A DNA stretch of 64,000 bases from Phlebotomus papatasi (Eukaryota > Arthropoda > Insecta > Diptera > Psychodidae), in assembly GCF_024763615.1 (NCBI RefSeq), contig NC_077223.1:100998627-101062626 (forward strand), in the 5' to 3' direction. The position numbers and the translations under genes were made by a program. Positions 10,688 to 22,225 of the stretch are shown one piece after another (positions within the stretch are counted from its first letter, which is position 1; each line of letters starts with the position of its first letter). The notes beneath the pieces are model-generated. The model saw only the letters and a list, made by a program, of their open reading frames with translations, had not been told where the DNA came from and ran no database searches.

Positions 10688-12508
10688 TTTATTTTCCATC
10701 TAAAATCTCATTTTAGTGTCTTATAAAATAGAAACCTTTCGACTAAGATGTCCATATTACTTCTCACTCTGTAGTACGCTTTACTACAACGAATAATCCA
10801 TTGACTTTTGAATACATTAAAGCAATTTCGAAGTATGCCAAAAATGTGTGTAATGTTCAAATATTTACTAAACCTCAATAATCCTCTGATTATCTATAAA
10901 ATTCTTACATTTATATAAATTCTCAGTGTTAACAAGAACAAGACCTTGAAAGTCCAACAAAGAACCCCTTTGATTTTGAGCCCCTGAAAGTGAAACTCGC
11001 ACCAAAGCTAGGTAAAATGTTAAAATTCTGCTGTTTTCTCTATTTGAATTACACAAATACACTCACTTAGCGCACATTTGGTGTTTTTCTTACGACAAAC
11101 ATTCAACATAAAATTCTTATACCTCTTGGGCAACAAGCAAGTCCAAATAATCGCTGAACAAGGTGGAAAAATTCTGGCATTAGACAACATTTTGAGAGTG
11201 CTGGAGGACAGATTTTTTTTATCGTTCTCCTTTTTTTTTTGTTAAAGTCTTTTCTTCAAAAGTTAAGAAGTTTAACTGACCATCTTACGAGGCGCAATTT
11301 GTACAATTATGAAATTACGTGATCATTAATCATGGTACCTTTTGTTAATGCTTTTGGGGTTCTTGGTATGAGATTTGAGATGTGAGAGAGAAGAAGTAAT
11401 ACCTTCAATCACCTCTGACCTCAGGTGGAAATGAGATTTTTCTCCAGAAGATTAAATTAAGCGTGTTCTTGTTAATTTGATCTCTTTTTGGTTCTTGGGA
11501 AAATTTTCATTTCAGCCTGGATCAGGGGTATATTACTGACTTGTTGATGATTCCAAGACCTTTCCAATAAATCCAAAAATATTCCAATCGGTTGAGGAAT
11601 AAGCTTTCTAGAGCTGTTTATGCTTATTACTTTGACAAATGTTCGCAGACAAAAAGTTTCAAAAGCCTGCCTTAGGTGGCGTTCTCACGAAAAAGGGTTG
11701 AAGGGAGCTTTCTTCTGGCGGGAAAAATTAGCCCAGAGAGGTCAAGCTCCTCAAGAGGCTTCTGTTGTGATTTTAATCGCAGTAAAAAGGAACAGATTGA
11801 AATTAAATTCCACTTCTCGTGAATCCATTAAGCCCACTGGTACTCGAGTGTTAAGAGCCAAGAACTCAACAAAAAGAAAGCAAAAGAAGCAACCTCGACA
11901 AGCGACCTTCACCATCCGGTCGTGGATGATCTTTTTTCTGCCCAGTTCTTCACTCTCCCGGACTCAAAGCTGCTTTGCATGGTGGAGTTCCATCATTTCA
12001 TCTCGATCATTTCTTGCACCATGAAACCATACTCTCTTAGCCCAGTCTTCGGAGAAATTCACTTTAGTCTGGAGAGAACAAAAAAAAAAAAAGCCTGTGC
12101 TCGAGTGAAGAGGCCAAAAGAATGCACATTAATTTGGTGCATGAAACATCCTGACATGATCCTCAGTGGAAAAATAATGATCCTTCACTCTATTGACTCC
12201 TTAGATCCAGCAACAATGCATGGGATTGTCCAAGGAGAGCGCCCAAGGAGTCCTGCAGAGGTACCCTACTTGGCGTCCCTTTTTTTTCAATCCACCTTCG
12301 CCCCTCATCCAACAAAAGATTGGCTTTTTTACCACGCACCTTTTGGACCTTACCCTCCAGATGCTTCAACCATTTTTTTCTGCGATCCAGCCAAAGGTGC
12401 ATGTGAGAGAATTTTGAGGAATCATCCATAAGAAAATCAAATTTATTTGGTGAGACTTAACAAGTTTACGGATGGTTGAGATTTGTCAGTTAACCTACAA
12501 AAGAGACT
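10688..12508. other. Single-copy island, no gene supported
   Basis: This stretch lacks the repeats found elsewhere, and its right half is less AT-rich than its surroundings. Overlapping frames are open on both strands at 11620-12431, the longest being 169 codons at 11922-12431. None shows a recognisable domain or convincing splice context. It may be conserved non-coding DNA or exonic sequence that I cannot identify. Confidence 0.35.
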
Positions 12509-12509
12509 A

Positions 12510-12948
12510 CACTGAGAAAAAAAGAGGCTCCGATTAACTTTTTTTCGTCATAACTTTAACACTTTTTAGGTGTAAAAATATATCAACATTTTTTAATGTT
12601 AATTTTACATCTTTTTAAGTGTAAAATTAACATGAAAAAGGGTTAATTTAACCCCTACTACACCTAAAAAGGGTAATATTTACACAGATTTCGGATCAAT
12701 AAATAATTAAAAATTAATAATTAATAAATAATTTCGATTTCGGATCGGGTGGTCTGATACTTCAGCGTTGAAACGGTATCCAGAAGGCCCGAAATACTTC
12801 TGATTCATTCAGGAATATAGTCCATTGCTAGTTGAACCATTGCAGCTTAATGGCACAGCAATTGCGAACTATGCCACGTCCTAGATAATGCAGGGTAAAA
12901 TTAACATTTCCGGAATGTTATTTCAAGTTTTTCGGATTTCTCTCAGTG
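12510..12948 (-). mobile_element. CACTGAG MITE, copy B, with internal insertion
   Basis: The element is flanked by TA on both sides (12508-12509 and 12949-12950) and ends in CACTGAGA / TCTCAGTG. The interior matches the other copies. However, between GGATCAAT and TGCAGGGTAAAAT there are about 186 extra bases (12701-12886) absent from copies A, C and D. The TA duplication points to the Tc1/mariner group. Confidence 0.8.
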
Positions 12949-13231
12949 TAGAAGCTTCATCGATTAAAATACGGAATTTTTGCAATATAAATATGAGGTT
13001 AGATTTGAAAACATATGGTCTTGATTGCGAAACATTGCTGAGGTTACCCCTAACCTTAAATATTTCAAAATATATGAATTTTTAGTATTTCTTTGGTTAT
13101 TTAGTCCTTTTGTTAATAATATACCAATGCGGAACTATTATTCAACTTTCAAGTTTCTGTGTTTCGTAGTAAACCATCGGATTATTCGACTTCTAAGTTA
13201 ATTCTAACCTCAAAAATCCCAAATTTTCTTC

Positions 13232-14065
13232 CTATGGATATCTGTGAATTTTATTATTAGGGTAAGTGTGCCAAATTCCAGCCAGCTTTCAATTTCGGCC
13301 ACCTTTTTTGTTCTTCGAATTTCCATGAACTTTTAGATTTTACGTACTCTAGAGATTATACAATGCAAGAGAATAACAAAAAATGTAGCTTCGACAATCG
13401 AGATGACGTGTAAAAGATATTGGATGAATTCCCGAAGGGCAAGGAACTATGAGAATGAAGGTGACCGAAATAGGGCACCAAAGCTATGTTTATATTTTTA
13501 TACATTTTAAAATCTATTAAGAATGATATTAGAGTAAATAGAGACGATAAACTCTTTACAAGGTTCCAAGCAACACTCTTTAAGAAGAAAGAATTAAAAA
13601 AATCAATTTGAATTTAAAATATAACATTTCAAGCTTGAGACTTTGATGCTTGCATGCAACTCTGCCGAAATTTGGCACACTTACCCTATTATTATAATTG
13701 ATTATTACTGGAAGTTTTTCAGCCTTTATACTCTATTATTTTTGCCTCAAGATCATTGACTCCCGCAGCGTATAGGTGAATTCTAACCTCAAATATAACA
13801 TGACTTGAGTATTACGAGGATTTTTATAGTTTAACGAAATCGAGATATTATTAAAAATTAAAATTATTAAGAAGTCTTAATAATATCTCGGATTGGATAA
13901 ACTATAAAAATCCTCGTAATACTCAAGTCATGTAATATTTGAGGTTAGAATTAACCTATAAGCTGAAGGAATCAACGATCTTGAGGCGAAAGATAGAGTT
14001 TAAAAGCTGAAAAAACTTCCTACAACATCCATTAGAAAGCATTAAGAAAATTCACAGATATCCAT
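13232..14065. repeat. Long inverted repeat, left arm interrupted
   Basis: The arms meet near 13865. Left-arm text such as TATTACGAGGATTTTTATAG and AACCTCAAATATAACATGAC is mirrored on the right at 13879-13960. Farther out, GATATCTGTGAATTTT near 13238 is mirrored at about 14050. The left arm is longer than the right only because a 431-bp element (13258-13688) sits in it. The original was probably a foldback element with arms of about 200 bp. Confidence 0.65.
13258..13688. mobile_element. TAGGGTAAGTGTGCC element, copy 1
   Basis: A 431-bp element has ends TAGGGTAAGTGTGCCAAATT and its inverted counterpart ending GGCACACTTACCCTA. Copies 2 and 3 are at 46221-46650 and 54914-55594. The interior is shared, for example AATAACAAAAAATGTAGCTTC. 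Flanks are TATTAT/TTATTA, compatible with a TA target. Non-coding. Confidence 0.8.
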
Positions 14066-14099
14066 CGGTATGAATATTCTCAGGTAATTATCACACTTT

Positions 14100-15160
14100 G
14101 GAGGTTTTTCAAAATTTGAGGTTACTTGTAAAAATATATAAGTTGAAGTAATTAAAACTTTTAAGTTGACCAAGAGTGTTCATATTGGGCAAGGAAAACT
14201 CTTCAGACGAGTTGTTAATTCAAAAGTTACTTTATAAATACTTGATATTAAAATCTAAATATTAAGAATTATTTAGGACATATTTGAGGTTAAGTTTTCT
14301 AATATTTGACTGAATTGATAATAATATGATATTTCCATTACTTTTAATGACTATCCAGAGGCCCATCAAACCTAATAAAAAGTGAAGATATTTTTCGCTT
14401 TTCCTTGTAAAAATTTTGCAGATATTATACCGCGACTTAAACAAATGTGCTCGTAGTTCTTGTATTATTACAGCGAACATTATGAAATATGTATTTTTAG
14501 ACAGACTGATAAGTCAATTTTCTTCAGGAAAAAACTTGCCAATAGTCTTCAGTGCCTCTATGCAAAAACATATGGAAAAATGAAATGTCGAGAGGCCCCT
14601 GGACTATCTTATGTGTTCAATGATAAAAAAAGATCTACTTTTTTCTGTATTCTTATAAGTCATAAATTTTACCGTAATTGAGGTTAGTATTTAAAAAGAT
14701 ACTCGTTTAATTCAAAAATAAAAGATTAGAGTTTAATAAAATAACTATGGTGTATTGAATTATTTTAAAAGTTTTTATGAGCAGATTAATCAAGAAAAAT
14801 TACACAAGTTTGTCTTCATCTGAAAATCAGGTATTTTACAGGTTAGGATTTAATTGCCAGTCTGAATTAGGAAACTGTCACATTTACATTTAAATTTTGA
14901 CTTTTTGGAACTTCTAGATACTGATTATTTTCAATAAATGAAATAATAGAAATTTCTAACCTAAAAATTAGCAATATTTGAGGTTATGACTTGGGTTTGG
15001 ACTTATTCCTTTATTGTCTTCTTAATACGTTTCTCGGATGTTTGTTCCCTTGTTCAGGTATGGAGATAATTCGGATAAGGGCTTTTCTCTACTGTCACAT
15101 AACCCAAATCAAATAAAACTGACTGAACATAATTCTAATTTGAGGTTATGTTTATAAAAT
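14100..15160 (+). repeat. GAGGTTATG array 1 (degenerate ~165-bp spacing)
   Basis: Copies of TTTGAGGTTA and close variants occur at about 14115, 14283, 14682, 14837, 14986 and 15140, all in the same orientation. Most lie one or two multiples of roughly 150-165 bp apart. Sequence between boxes is barely alignable. The same box builds the arrays at 25080-26600 and 41040-43060. Confidence 0.5.
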
Positions 15161-16253
15161 TCAAACTAAACGAATTTTATTGACTTATAAGTGATCATGC
15201 GGATGTGCAACGTCATCTTCATGGTTATGATTATACTAATCAGTAAGAACAACATGCAATATCCGTGACTTGTGACTTCTGTTAGCGCACCTCCCGAGCT
15301 GAAATCGATCGTGAAGAGAAAGCCCGATTTGGTCAATTTTTCATGATGAGAAAAGACGAGAAGAATAAAATGAATAAAATCATCTTCCCCAGATAAAAGT
15401 GATCGGAATTTGATTCTTCTCATGTGGAGGATCATTAAGGGAGATATTGAGATCCGTCAATACGCAGATCGTGGCCTATGAATATTAATTGGAGGCTCAT
15501 TCTTACAGATCGATGAACAATCAAATTCCACCAAATGAAATCCCACTCCTCCAGGCACCCTCTTTCAGCATCTTTTATTGTCCATTTTACCATTACTTTT
15601 ATAATCCACACATAATGGACAGCACATTCCAAAGCGCCAAGATGACTTTTCGGAATGGAGCACTTCTCTGATGGACAGTTGGATGGACAGCGCTTGAAGA
15701 TCAGCACCGAAGATCATCGAGGGCCTCATTCGTGAGCACCTTCCAGGTCTGATTGTTTGGCTTAAACGCCTCTCTTTTGTTTGAGAAAATTATTATCATT
15801 TTCATCCGACGAGATCAACATTTTTATCTAAGCTCCTGAGGGATTTACAGGCGTCTCGAGAGCAGCTCTCAAAACTTCTTTTTTTTTGGCAGAAGAATTC
15901 CATGAAATGGGTAATTTTTACTTGTTTTTTTTTGGATTCGCATGTTTTAGAGATTTAAGTTAAAAGGAAAACAGTAGAAAAAATCTGGGCGTTTTTCGGA
16001 ACTTCTTTTTGCAATTTATAATTTTCTTTCGATATTTTTTTGATGAGTTTCGATTTCGGAATTTGATATTTTCGACAAGTAATAAAGCACTCAAGCAAAG
16101 ACACTTTCGAATATGTAAATGTGGCTTCCTTTCAACGGAAAGAAACAATGTGAAAATAACAAACTGTCAAAAATATACTGATTCGGACATCTGACAAACA
16201 TTTTCTCCGCATGGGGGCACTGTTTTCTCCCAGTAAGTGGCACTGGATGTATG
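15161..16253. other. Single-copy AT-rich sequence, no gene seen
   Basis: Short frames overlap on both strands around 15160-15710, without recognisable motifs. The stretch 15480-15760 is somewhat GC-richer and free of repeats. Confidence 0.35.
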
Positions 16254-16255
16254 TA

Positions 16256-16500
16256 CACTGAGAGAAATCCGAAAAAGTTAAAATAACATTCCGGAAATGT
16301 TAATTTTACCCTGCACTATTGATCCGAAATCGGTGTAAATATTACCCTTTTTAGGTGTATTAGGGGTTAAAATTACCCTTTTTCATGTTAATTTTATTTT
16401 TAAAAAGGCGTAAAATTAACATTAAAAAATGTTGATATATTTTTACACCTAAAAAGTGTTAAAATTATGAGGAAAAATGTTAATCTTTTTTTTCTCAGTA
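16256..16500 (+). mobile_element. CACTGAG MITE, copy C
   Basis: The 245-bp element begins CACTGAGAGAAATCCG, ends TTTTCTCAGTA and is flanked by TA on both sides. The interior is shared with copies A, B and D and is itself partly palindromic (TGTTAATTTTACCC / GGTGTAAAATTAACAT). Confidence 0.85.
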
Positions 16501-16514
16501 TAGTTATAACGGTT

Positions 16515-16698
16515 CAATTCGGTGCGGAATTTTAAGATTTTCATTTATCTTTAAGTATCAGGTAGGCAAAGAGAAAAAGAAGACCACGAAAACGTACAGA
16601 CCTTTACAGTTGAGAATGCTTCACCATTTTGTTTCTTTTGCCATCTAAAACAGAAAAAAATCTGAAAATTCCGAATTTGACATGATTCATATCGGGAA
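16515..16698 (+). mobile_element. Decayed copy of the TAGGGTAATT MITE
   Basis: The interior matches the intact copy at 50781-50973: CACGAAAA.GTAC, ACTTTACA/CTTTACAG, TTTTGCCATCTAAAAC and GACATGATTC appear in the same order. The TAGGG ends are lost. Confidence 0.55.
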
Positions 16699-16699
16699 G

Positions 16700-17760
16700 A
16701 TTATTACTGAACGAGAGGATTCTTTACGTTAAGTAACAACCATTCCGTTTGGAGAGCTCTTTCCGGTTGAGCCGGTTGAGCTTTATACCGTACAGAAATT
16801 TCCGAGAACTCCATTGGAGTCCGAAATTTTAAACGGACGAGTTGCACAAAAGTGAATAAATTGAAATTGAAACGCTTGCACTATTGTCGACGATTGAAAG
16901 ATGTGTCGAAGAGGTATAGAATATCGAAAATTCGAAATCAAGGAACAGCCAGTACTAAAGCGACAAGTGAACTTGCTTTTTATACATCCGATTGATTTTC
17001 GAAAAGATTTGACTTGATTGCAGTGGATTTTGTCTCTTTGAAAGGATATTACTTAACAGACTTATTCGAAGGTATACCAGTTACAGCTTACCTAAAGCCT
17101 TTCGGAAGTTCGAAAATTTAAATAAACTACTTGCACGAAAATTATTAAGTTCATAAACATTGACTTTAATGAAATTGAAATAGTAACGTTCTGCCATTTT
17201 AAAATTCATCGCACAACTGTTGACAATTGAAGTGCCAAGAATATCGAAAATTCGAAATGGAAGAATAGTAAGCGCTAAAGCGGCTAATATGTGAACCTGC
17301 GCACTTTAGACTTAGTCCTCTTGTTCAGTAAAAACCTTCCCGATTTGAGAGCTCTCCGATTGGGTTTTTTTCTGTACTGATTCGAAAGTTATATCAGAGA
17401 GAATTACCTAAAAACCCGTTGGAAAATCGAAAGTTTAAACCGAAGAATTCTACTAAAGTGAGCAAGTTCAACTTGAAATTCTACAAAACTACACAAAAAT
17501 TCACTTTTTGCAGTAAACTTACACACTGTTGTTGAAATTGTTGACGATTAAAATGTCGAAAATACCGAGATTCGAAGTGGCAGAACAATTAGCGCAAAAG
17601 CATCGAGCACGTAAACTTGCACTTTAGGTTTCCGGTAGATTTTCGAATAGGTTTGACTTGGCTTTGACTGTTCGAAAAATTATTGCCAAGCAGAGACATT
17701 AGAATTTAGATTCCAGAACGCTCAAAAATTGTAAAGTCAAAACTTCTTAACTGTTAATCA
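16700..17760 (+). repeat. ~320-bp tandem repeat, three units
   Basis: The phrase ATATCGAAAATTCGAAAT recurs at 16921 and 17241, and in diverged form at about 17562. Around it are shared landmarks: GACGATTGAA upstream, then AGCGCTAAAGCGGC, a GATTTTCGAAAAG segment and CCCGATTTGAGAGCTC. The same unit occurs in reverse orientation at 21640-22690. No coding potential is preserved between units. Confidence 0.7.
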
Positions 17761-17961
17761 TAATACGGGCTACGGACCTTCTAAGGCTTAGCTATATAGA
17801 TTAATTTGTCAACATTCTTATCAATGCAGATTATTTTTTTGGAAAATTTCGACTTGGAATTCAACATTGAAAACACTTATTTCTCAGGGTGCTTCAATTC
17901 AAAAGTACCCCACTTCCTCCTATTGAATATTTAAGATTTCTTAGATCACGGAAGAGTCTTT

Positions 17962-19145
17962 TATGCCGCATTCAGACTGTAGGTTTATCCCAGTTCCTGA
18001 AGGTCTAAAAATTCTTAATAACAAGCAATTTTATTGAATGAATCTAATGAATCTTTTGCCCTTAATATTCTATCTTAAACAACAATTTTCTTAAAAATCA
18101 TGATTGATGAGGAATTGGAGGAGTTAAGTCAGATACCTAAGCCTTAGGTCTGCAGGGCCGTAGCGTTGGGGGAGCATTAAGGGACAATGCCCTACCTTAA
18201 AACTTCCAATGCCCTACCTTAAAATCCAGAAACTAAGATAATGTTCTAAGTAAACTGTTCGTAGTATGATATGGTTGAGAAGAAATTAATCTCCTATTAA
18301 ATGGCCTGATGCATCTAATCTAATAGAGTTATTGATTGAAGTGCTTATTGCAATTGGTTAAAATCGTATGGAAAATCAAACCATAATTTTATGGAAAATT
18401 TAAATATTTTCACAAACATCTTAAAAAAAATAGATTATTTATCCATCAATTTTGGCATTGTTATTAATGAGTTGAAATTGCAATTATTTGATGGATAATT
18501 AAATGAAATAATGTCTTTCAATGATTCTGAGCAAAACGAGCGTAAAGTTTCTGACATTTCTTACATAAAAAACTCAGTATATTTCCTTTTCTCATTTACG
18601 CATTCTCGAGGTTTGTTAAGGGGTTACGTGGATCAAGAAGACTGTAAAAATATACATAATTTCTCAATTTTTTTCAGCATAATAAAAAACATATTTAATT
18701 TAAGCTCTTAGGCATATAAAAGTACAACATTAACATAACCTATATTTTCTAAACTTTTAATTTAAAATTTTTAAAAATTTGGTCATTGAAACCATATTTT
18801 TGGAGTTTTTTTTGGAAAAAAACATAATTTTCGGTGAAGAAGTTTTCTCGGAATTGGTCCATCTTAAGTCCAAAAATCAAATATTTCCTGTTGGCTGATA
18901 AGTCAAACTAATCCTTAAATGAAAGATTTTATGTTCACTTGATCAAAACGTATTCTACATTCTACAAGACGAAACATTTTTTTTTGTTTTACCTCATTCA
19001 ATTACATTCAAGTGAAGTGGACGGCAATCGACTACCCAAAATAGATCAATCAAAAATCTTGAATAGTGCCCTACCTTTAACTACTGATGCCCTACCTTAA
19101 ATTCAACTCTAGCTACGGCCCTGTAGGTCTGAAGCCCGTATTAAT
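17962..19145. mobile_element. R205 repeat, copy 2, split by a hAT-like element
   Basis: The left 190 bp (17962-18152) and the right 22 bp (19124-19145) together reproduce the R205 repeat seen at 9886 and 50569. The break falls within its terminal TTAGGTCTGAAGCCCGTA. The intervening 971 bp are a later insertion. Confidence 0.8.
18153..19123. mobile_element. hAT-like non-autonomous transposon
   Basis: The termini are CAGGGCCGTAGC and its exact reverse complement GCTACGGCCCTG. The flanks carry an exact 8-bp duplication, TAGGTCTG, at 18145-18152 and 19124-19131. An 8-bp duplication with CAGGG-type ends is the signature of the hAT superfamily. Just inside each end the word TGCCCTACCTTAAA is repeated in pairs (about 18187-18222 and 19066-19101), as expected for transposase-binding subterminal repeats. 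Only a 66-codon frame without recognisable motif (18511-18711) lies inside, so the copy cannot move by itself. Confidence 0.88.
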
Positions 19146-20672
19146 TAACGTATAGATGGTGCACAGTGGCTGTCAATTTAGCTTTGAATTTCGAATTCGA
19201 ATTTGATGTTTTAGAATTTCGAAGAAGAACAGCAAGTCCCTCTAAAATCTCCGGAATACATTGTTGTGAGTCTTGCTAAGATTTTACCTTTGATCTAAAA
19301 TTGCGGAATAATAGTTACTTTTTGTCTTTGTACAATTTATTCAAATAGAGCAATTATATATTTAAAAAGGCTATCTTTATAGAAAACGTCTGTGGTAAAA
19401 TATTCCAATTTAAAGCATGACTAGAACAATTTCTTGGTGAGATCTCTTCTGCACGCAAGTCTAGTCCATCTCCGGCCCCAGAATACCTTATTCCATTCCT
19501 TATAGAAATCCTCCAACAAAGTGCTGATGCAGGGCAAAAAAAAAGGCGGACAAAAGGCTCACAAGTGAGCAACAATATAAATCCCTATAGACTAGAAAAT
19601 ATTCTTTGGTTCATTTTCAATAAATGTTTCTCACTCTTTAAGTTTGCTTTTTGATCTTCTTGTTTTTTCACCATCATGTTCTTCCCATTGTTTTGACCTC
19701 CAAGGAACAAACAATCCTCCCCAGAAGACCTGTACCGCAAATGGACAATCTTAGCCCCTGATGTCTTTCCTGAAGAAATATATCCCAGGCTTTAAGACGC
19801 GCGCGCAGATTTTGCATAGTGACATTTTTTTTATGAAATAAAGTGGCCAATAAATCAAATTGAGATTTCTTCAGATGATAAAAATGCAAAATCCACTTTT
19901 GGGGAGGGAAAAGAAGCACTTTGGAACGAAGGTGAAGATGAGGAGAAGATGTGAGGAAATAAAAAAAAAGCTGTCCAATTACTATTGTTGCTAATTTTTT
20001 CTTCATCGCCAAATTAAGCACAATTTATACAAGATGTTTTTTAACATCTCCTCGACTTCTTTAACACGTAAATTGGTCGTCGAGATTGTGTATTTTAGTC
20101 TCCTCTCACCGGGAATGCTTTTTTATGCGAATGGAATCACGATCTTCTGGATTTTAAGCTTATCTATTATGGGTATTCTAACAAATGTGGTCTTTTGCAT
20201 TTTGAATGCAACATTGACGTCTGATCCTTTTGAAAATTTTGCGGCCGCAGAATAGAGCTTTATATCCAGGCTTAAAATTCACTGATAAAATTGATAGTTT
20301 CACTGTTTTTACTCCTAACTTTTGAATTTTCTATTTCCGATTTTGATTATAATGGCTTTGGCACACGTTTGAGATCAGGAAAATTTTATGAAATCAAAAT
20401 TCATATCTCTTTCTTTCTCAAACGTTTTGATGTTTAAAAGGAGAAGAAGAGTGTGAAAGAATAAGATATACATATACAAAATGTGTGAGAAGGAAAGGAT
20501 TCCAATTTCGAATTAATATGACATTTTCCAAATCTAAACGGTGTTCCAGAAACATTAAATTCAAATTTCGAAAATAATTTTCTAAACCAATTGAAAATTT
20601 GGACAACTTCCTGAAACTTCACAAAAATTAAATATCCGTCCGATCAGATAAGTGTGAATTAAAGCCTTTCTT
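19146..20672. other. Single-copy sequence, no gene supported
   Basis: A minus-strand frame at 19674-20006 starts with a lysine-rich, hydrophobic N-terminus but has no recognised domain or conserved context. Poly-purine runs and a TCTTCT-rich stretch around 19650-19980 explain much of it. No other structure is seen. Confidence 0.35.
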
Positions 20673-20805
20673 AGGGTCTTGACGGACCTGAGGGTTAGCC
20701 GAGAGACGGCTTAGTGTAATTATGTTTAACATAATGCTTAAACTTCATTTCAATTATTTTCCACTAAGTCGTCTCTCGGCTTAAGTCGTAAGTGTGTCTG
20801 GGCAT
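20673..20805. mobile_element. Short palindromic MITE, copy 2
   Basis: It has the same layout as 7905-8038: TTAGCCGAGAGACGGCTTAG, then CTAAGTCGTCTCTCGGCTTA, then GTAAGTGTGTCTGGGCAT. Two independent copies with matching boundaries define the element. Confidence 0.65.
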
Positions 20806-20864
20806 TACATGCCTTACTTTTAAGAAGTTTTAATAAGAAATCCCTTACCAAATATATGTGATGA

Positions 20865-20924
20865 TCATTGTTTTGCGCTCGTAGTGGCGAGCATTGAAAC
20901 TAAGAAAATAATGATGCCGGCCAT
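20865..20924 (-). pseudogene. Signal-peptide remnant of secreted-peptide family B
   Basis: From an ATG the minus strand reads MAGIIIFLVSMLATTSAKQ and then stops. This is a typical short signal peptide with a small-residue cleavage site (TSA), but no mature peptide follows in frame. The same region, including the upstream GTCAGTGACAG and MLATT, is present at 56969-57172. There the mature part is open but the start codon is lost. Either this copy is truncated by a nonsense change or its second part lies in another exon. The parallel with the 57-kb copy makes truncation more likely. Confidence 0.4.
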
Positions 20925-21139
20925 ATTGCTCAGCTGTCACTGACAAAATGAAATAAATATTTTGCAAGATAATGCAAAAATTACAGTAATTTAATTTAAA
21001 TTTTACTATTTTTATAAACAATATGAATAATTCAACTCTGTGCAATGTGTATTCGGTCAATCACTTTACCCCGAATGATTGAAGAGTTTGATCGTTTGAT
21101 GCATTCGTTTTGTGGAAATCCTGGAAATTTTCCACATAT

Positions 21140-21436
21140 GCAAAACGTCCCCTACCCAACGAAACCCACAGATCTCTGACAACAGTCGACCACTGAGGAA
21201 GGCACGGAGCGTGTCGAAAGCCCTGGAAAAGAGGTAGTATTTGATCTTGTCACATCCATTAGATGTATTTTTGACATATACAACCTGTGAAGGAGTTTTC
21301 CACCGTTTTCACTCTGGAGGTTCGACACCAAAACTTCGACGGCGGTGGCCACAAATTTACAAATCTCCCATTGCAACTGAGCTGTATTGCGTTCGCAAAG
21401 CGTTGTGATGAATAAAATTATCTATCTATCTATCTT
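21140..21436 (+). mobile_element. 5'-truncated retroelement 3' end with (ATCT)n tail
   Basis: The segment ends TGTGATGAATAAAATT followed by four ATCT units, a tail style used by several non-LTR retroelements. Near its start is CTGAGGAAGGCACGGAGCG followed by TGTCGAAAG, a phrase type common in insect retroelement 3' regions. It is GC-richer than its surroundings. No protein domain is retained, so the class is uncertain. Confidence 0.55.
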
Positions 21437-22225
21437 GTGTTTTGAAAACTTCACAAATAATATTGCCGCATCTGGACGGAGTTTCCCTCCAAAAACACCA
21501 CTATAATCTACACGGCAATTTTCTATGGTAATGCCTAAAATTGCGTATTATTTAAAGGCTTATCCTAAACCCCCATTACCCTATCTCAGACAGGTAATCT
21601 TCGGAATAGGGTTATTTGCCAAAAGTCGGACAGCGTTGGAAGTCAGACACAATGAAAAATGATTTCAGCACACAAAATACAGAAGTTTTGACTGTACAAT
21701 TTTTGAGCGTTCTGGAATCTAAATCCTAATGGCTCTTCTTGGCAATAATATTTCGAACAGTTAAAGCCAAGTCAAATCTACTCGGAAATCGATAGTGGAT
21801 CCGTTCAGTAATAACCCTTCGAAGATACAAAGCCACTCCTAAGTCAAGTCAAACCTATTCGAAAATCTACCGGAAGCCTAAAGTGCAAGTTTACGTGCTC
21901 GCCGCTTTAGCGCGAATTGTTCTGCCATTTCGAATTTCGGTATTCTCGACACTTCAATCGTCAACAATTTCAACAACAGTGTAAAAACGTTTGCTGCAAA
22001 AAGTGAATTTTTGTGTAGTTTTGTAGAATGTCAAGTTGGCAGAACATTTGAATTGCAAATTCATTCTAAATAAGGTAAAGTGCCCTCACTAGACCGAGTT
22101 CCTATAGTCTTAACCGGTGGGTCAATTTTTGAATGTTTGATCGGTTTGATGATCAATTTCTATGAAATTATCACTGAGTCGTATTATTTATGTAATAATT
22201 GTCCTATTAATGTTAGATCATACGC

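Noticed and set aside
11922..12431. 169-codon plus-strand frame in a GC-richer island
   Set aside because: Overlapped by other open frames on both strands and without recognisable motifs. The composition explains the lack of stops.
19674..20006. Minus-strand frame with a hydrophobic N-terminus
   Set aside because: Long, lysine-rich and cysteine-poor, without paralogues in the window or promoter signals. The poly-purine composition can account for it.
21416..21436. (ATCT)n microsatellite as an independent repeat
   Set aside because: It forms the 3' tail of the retroelement fragment at 21140-21436 and is annotated with it.
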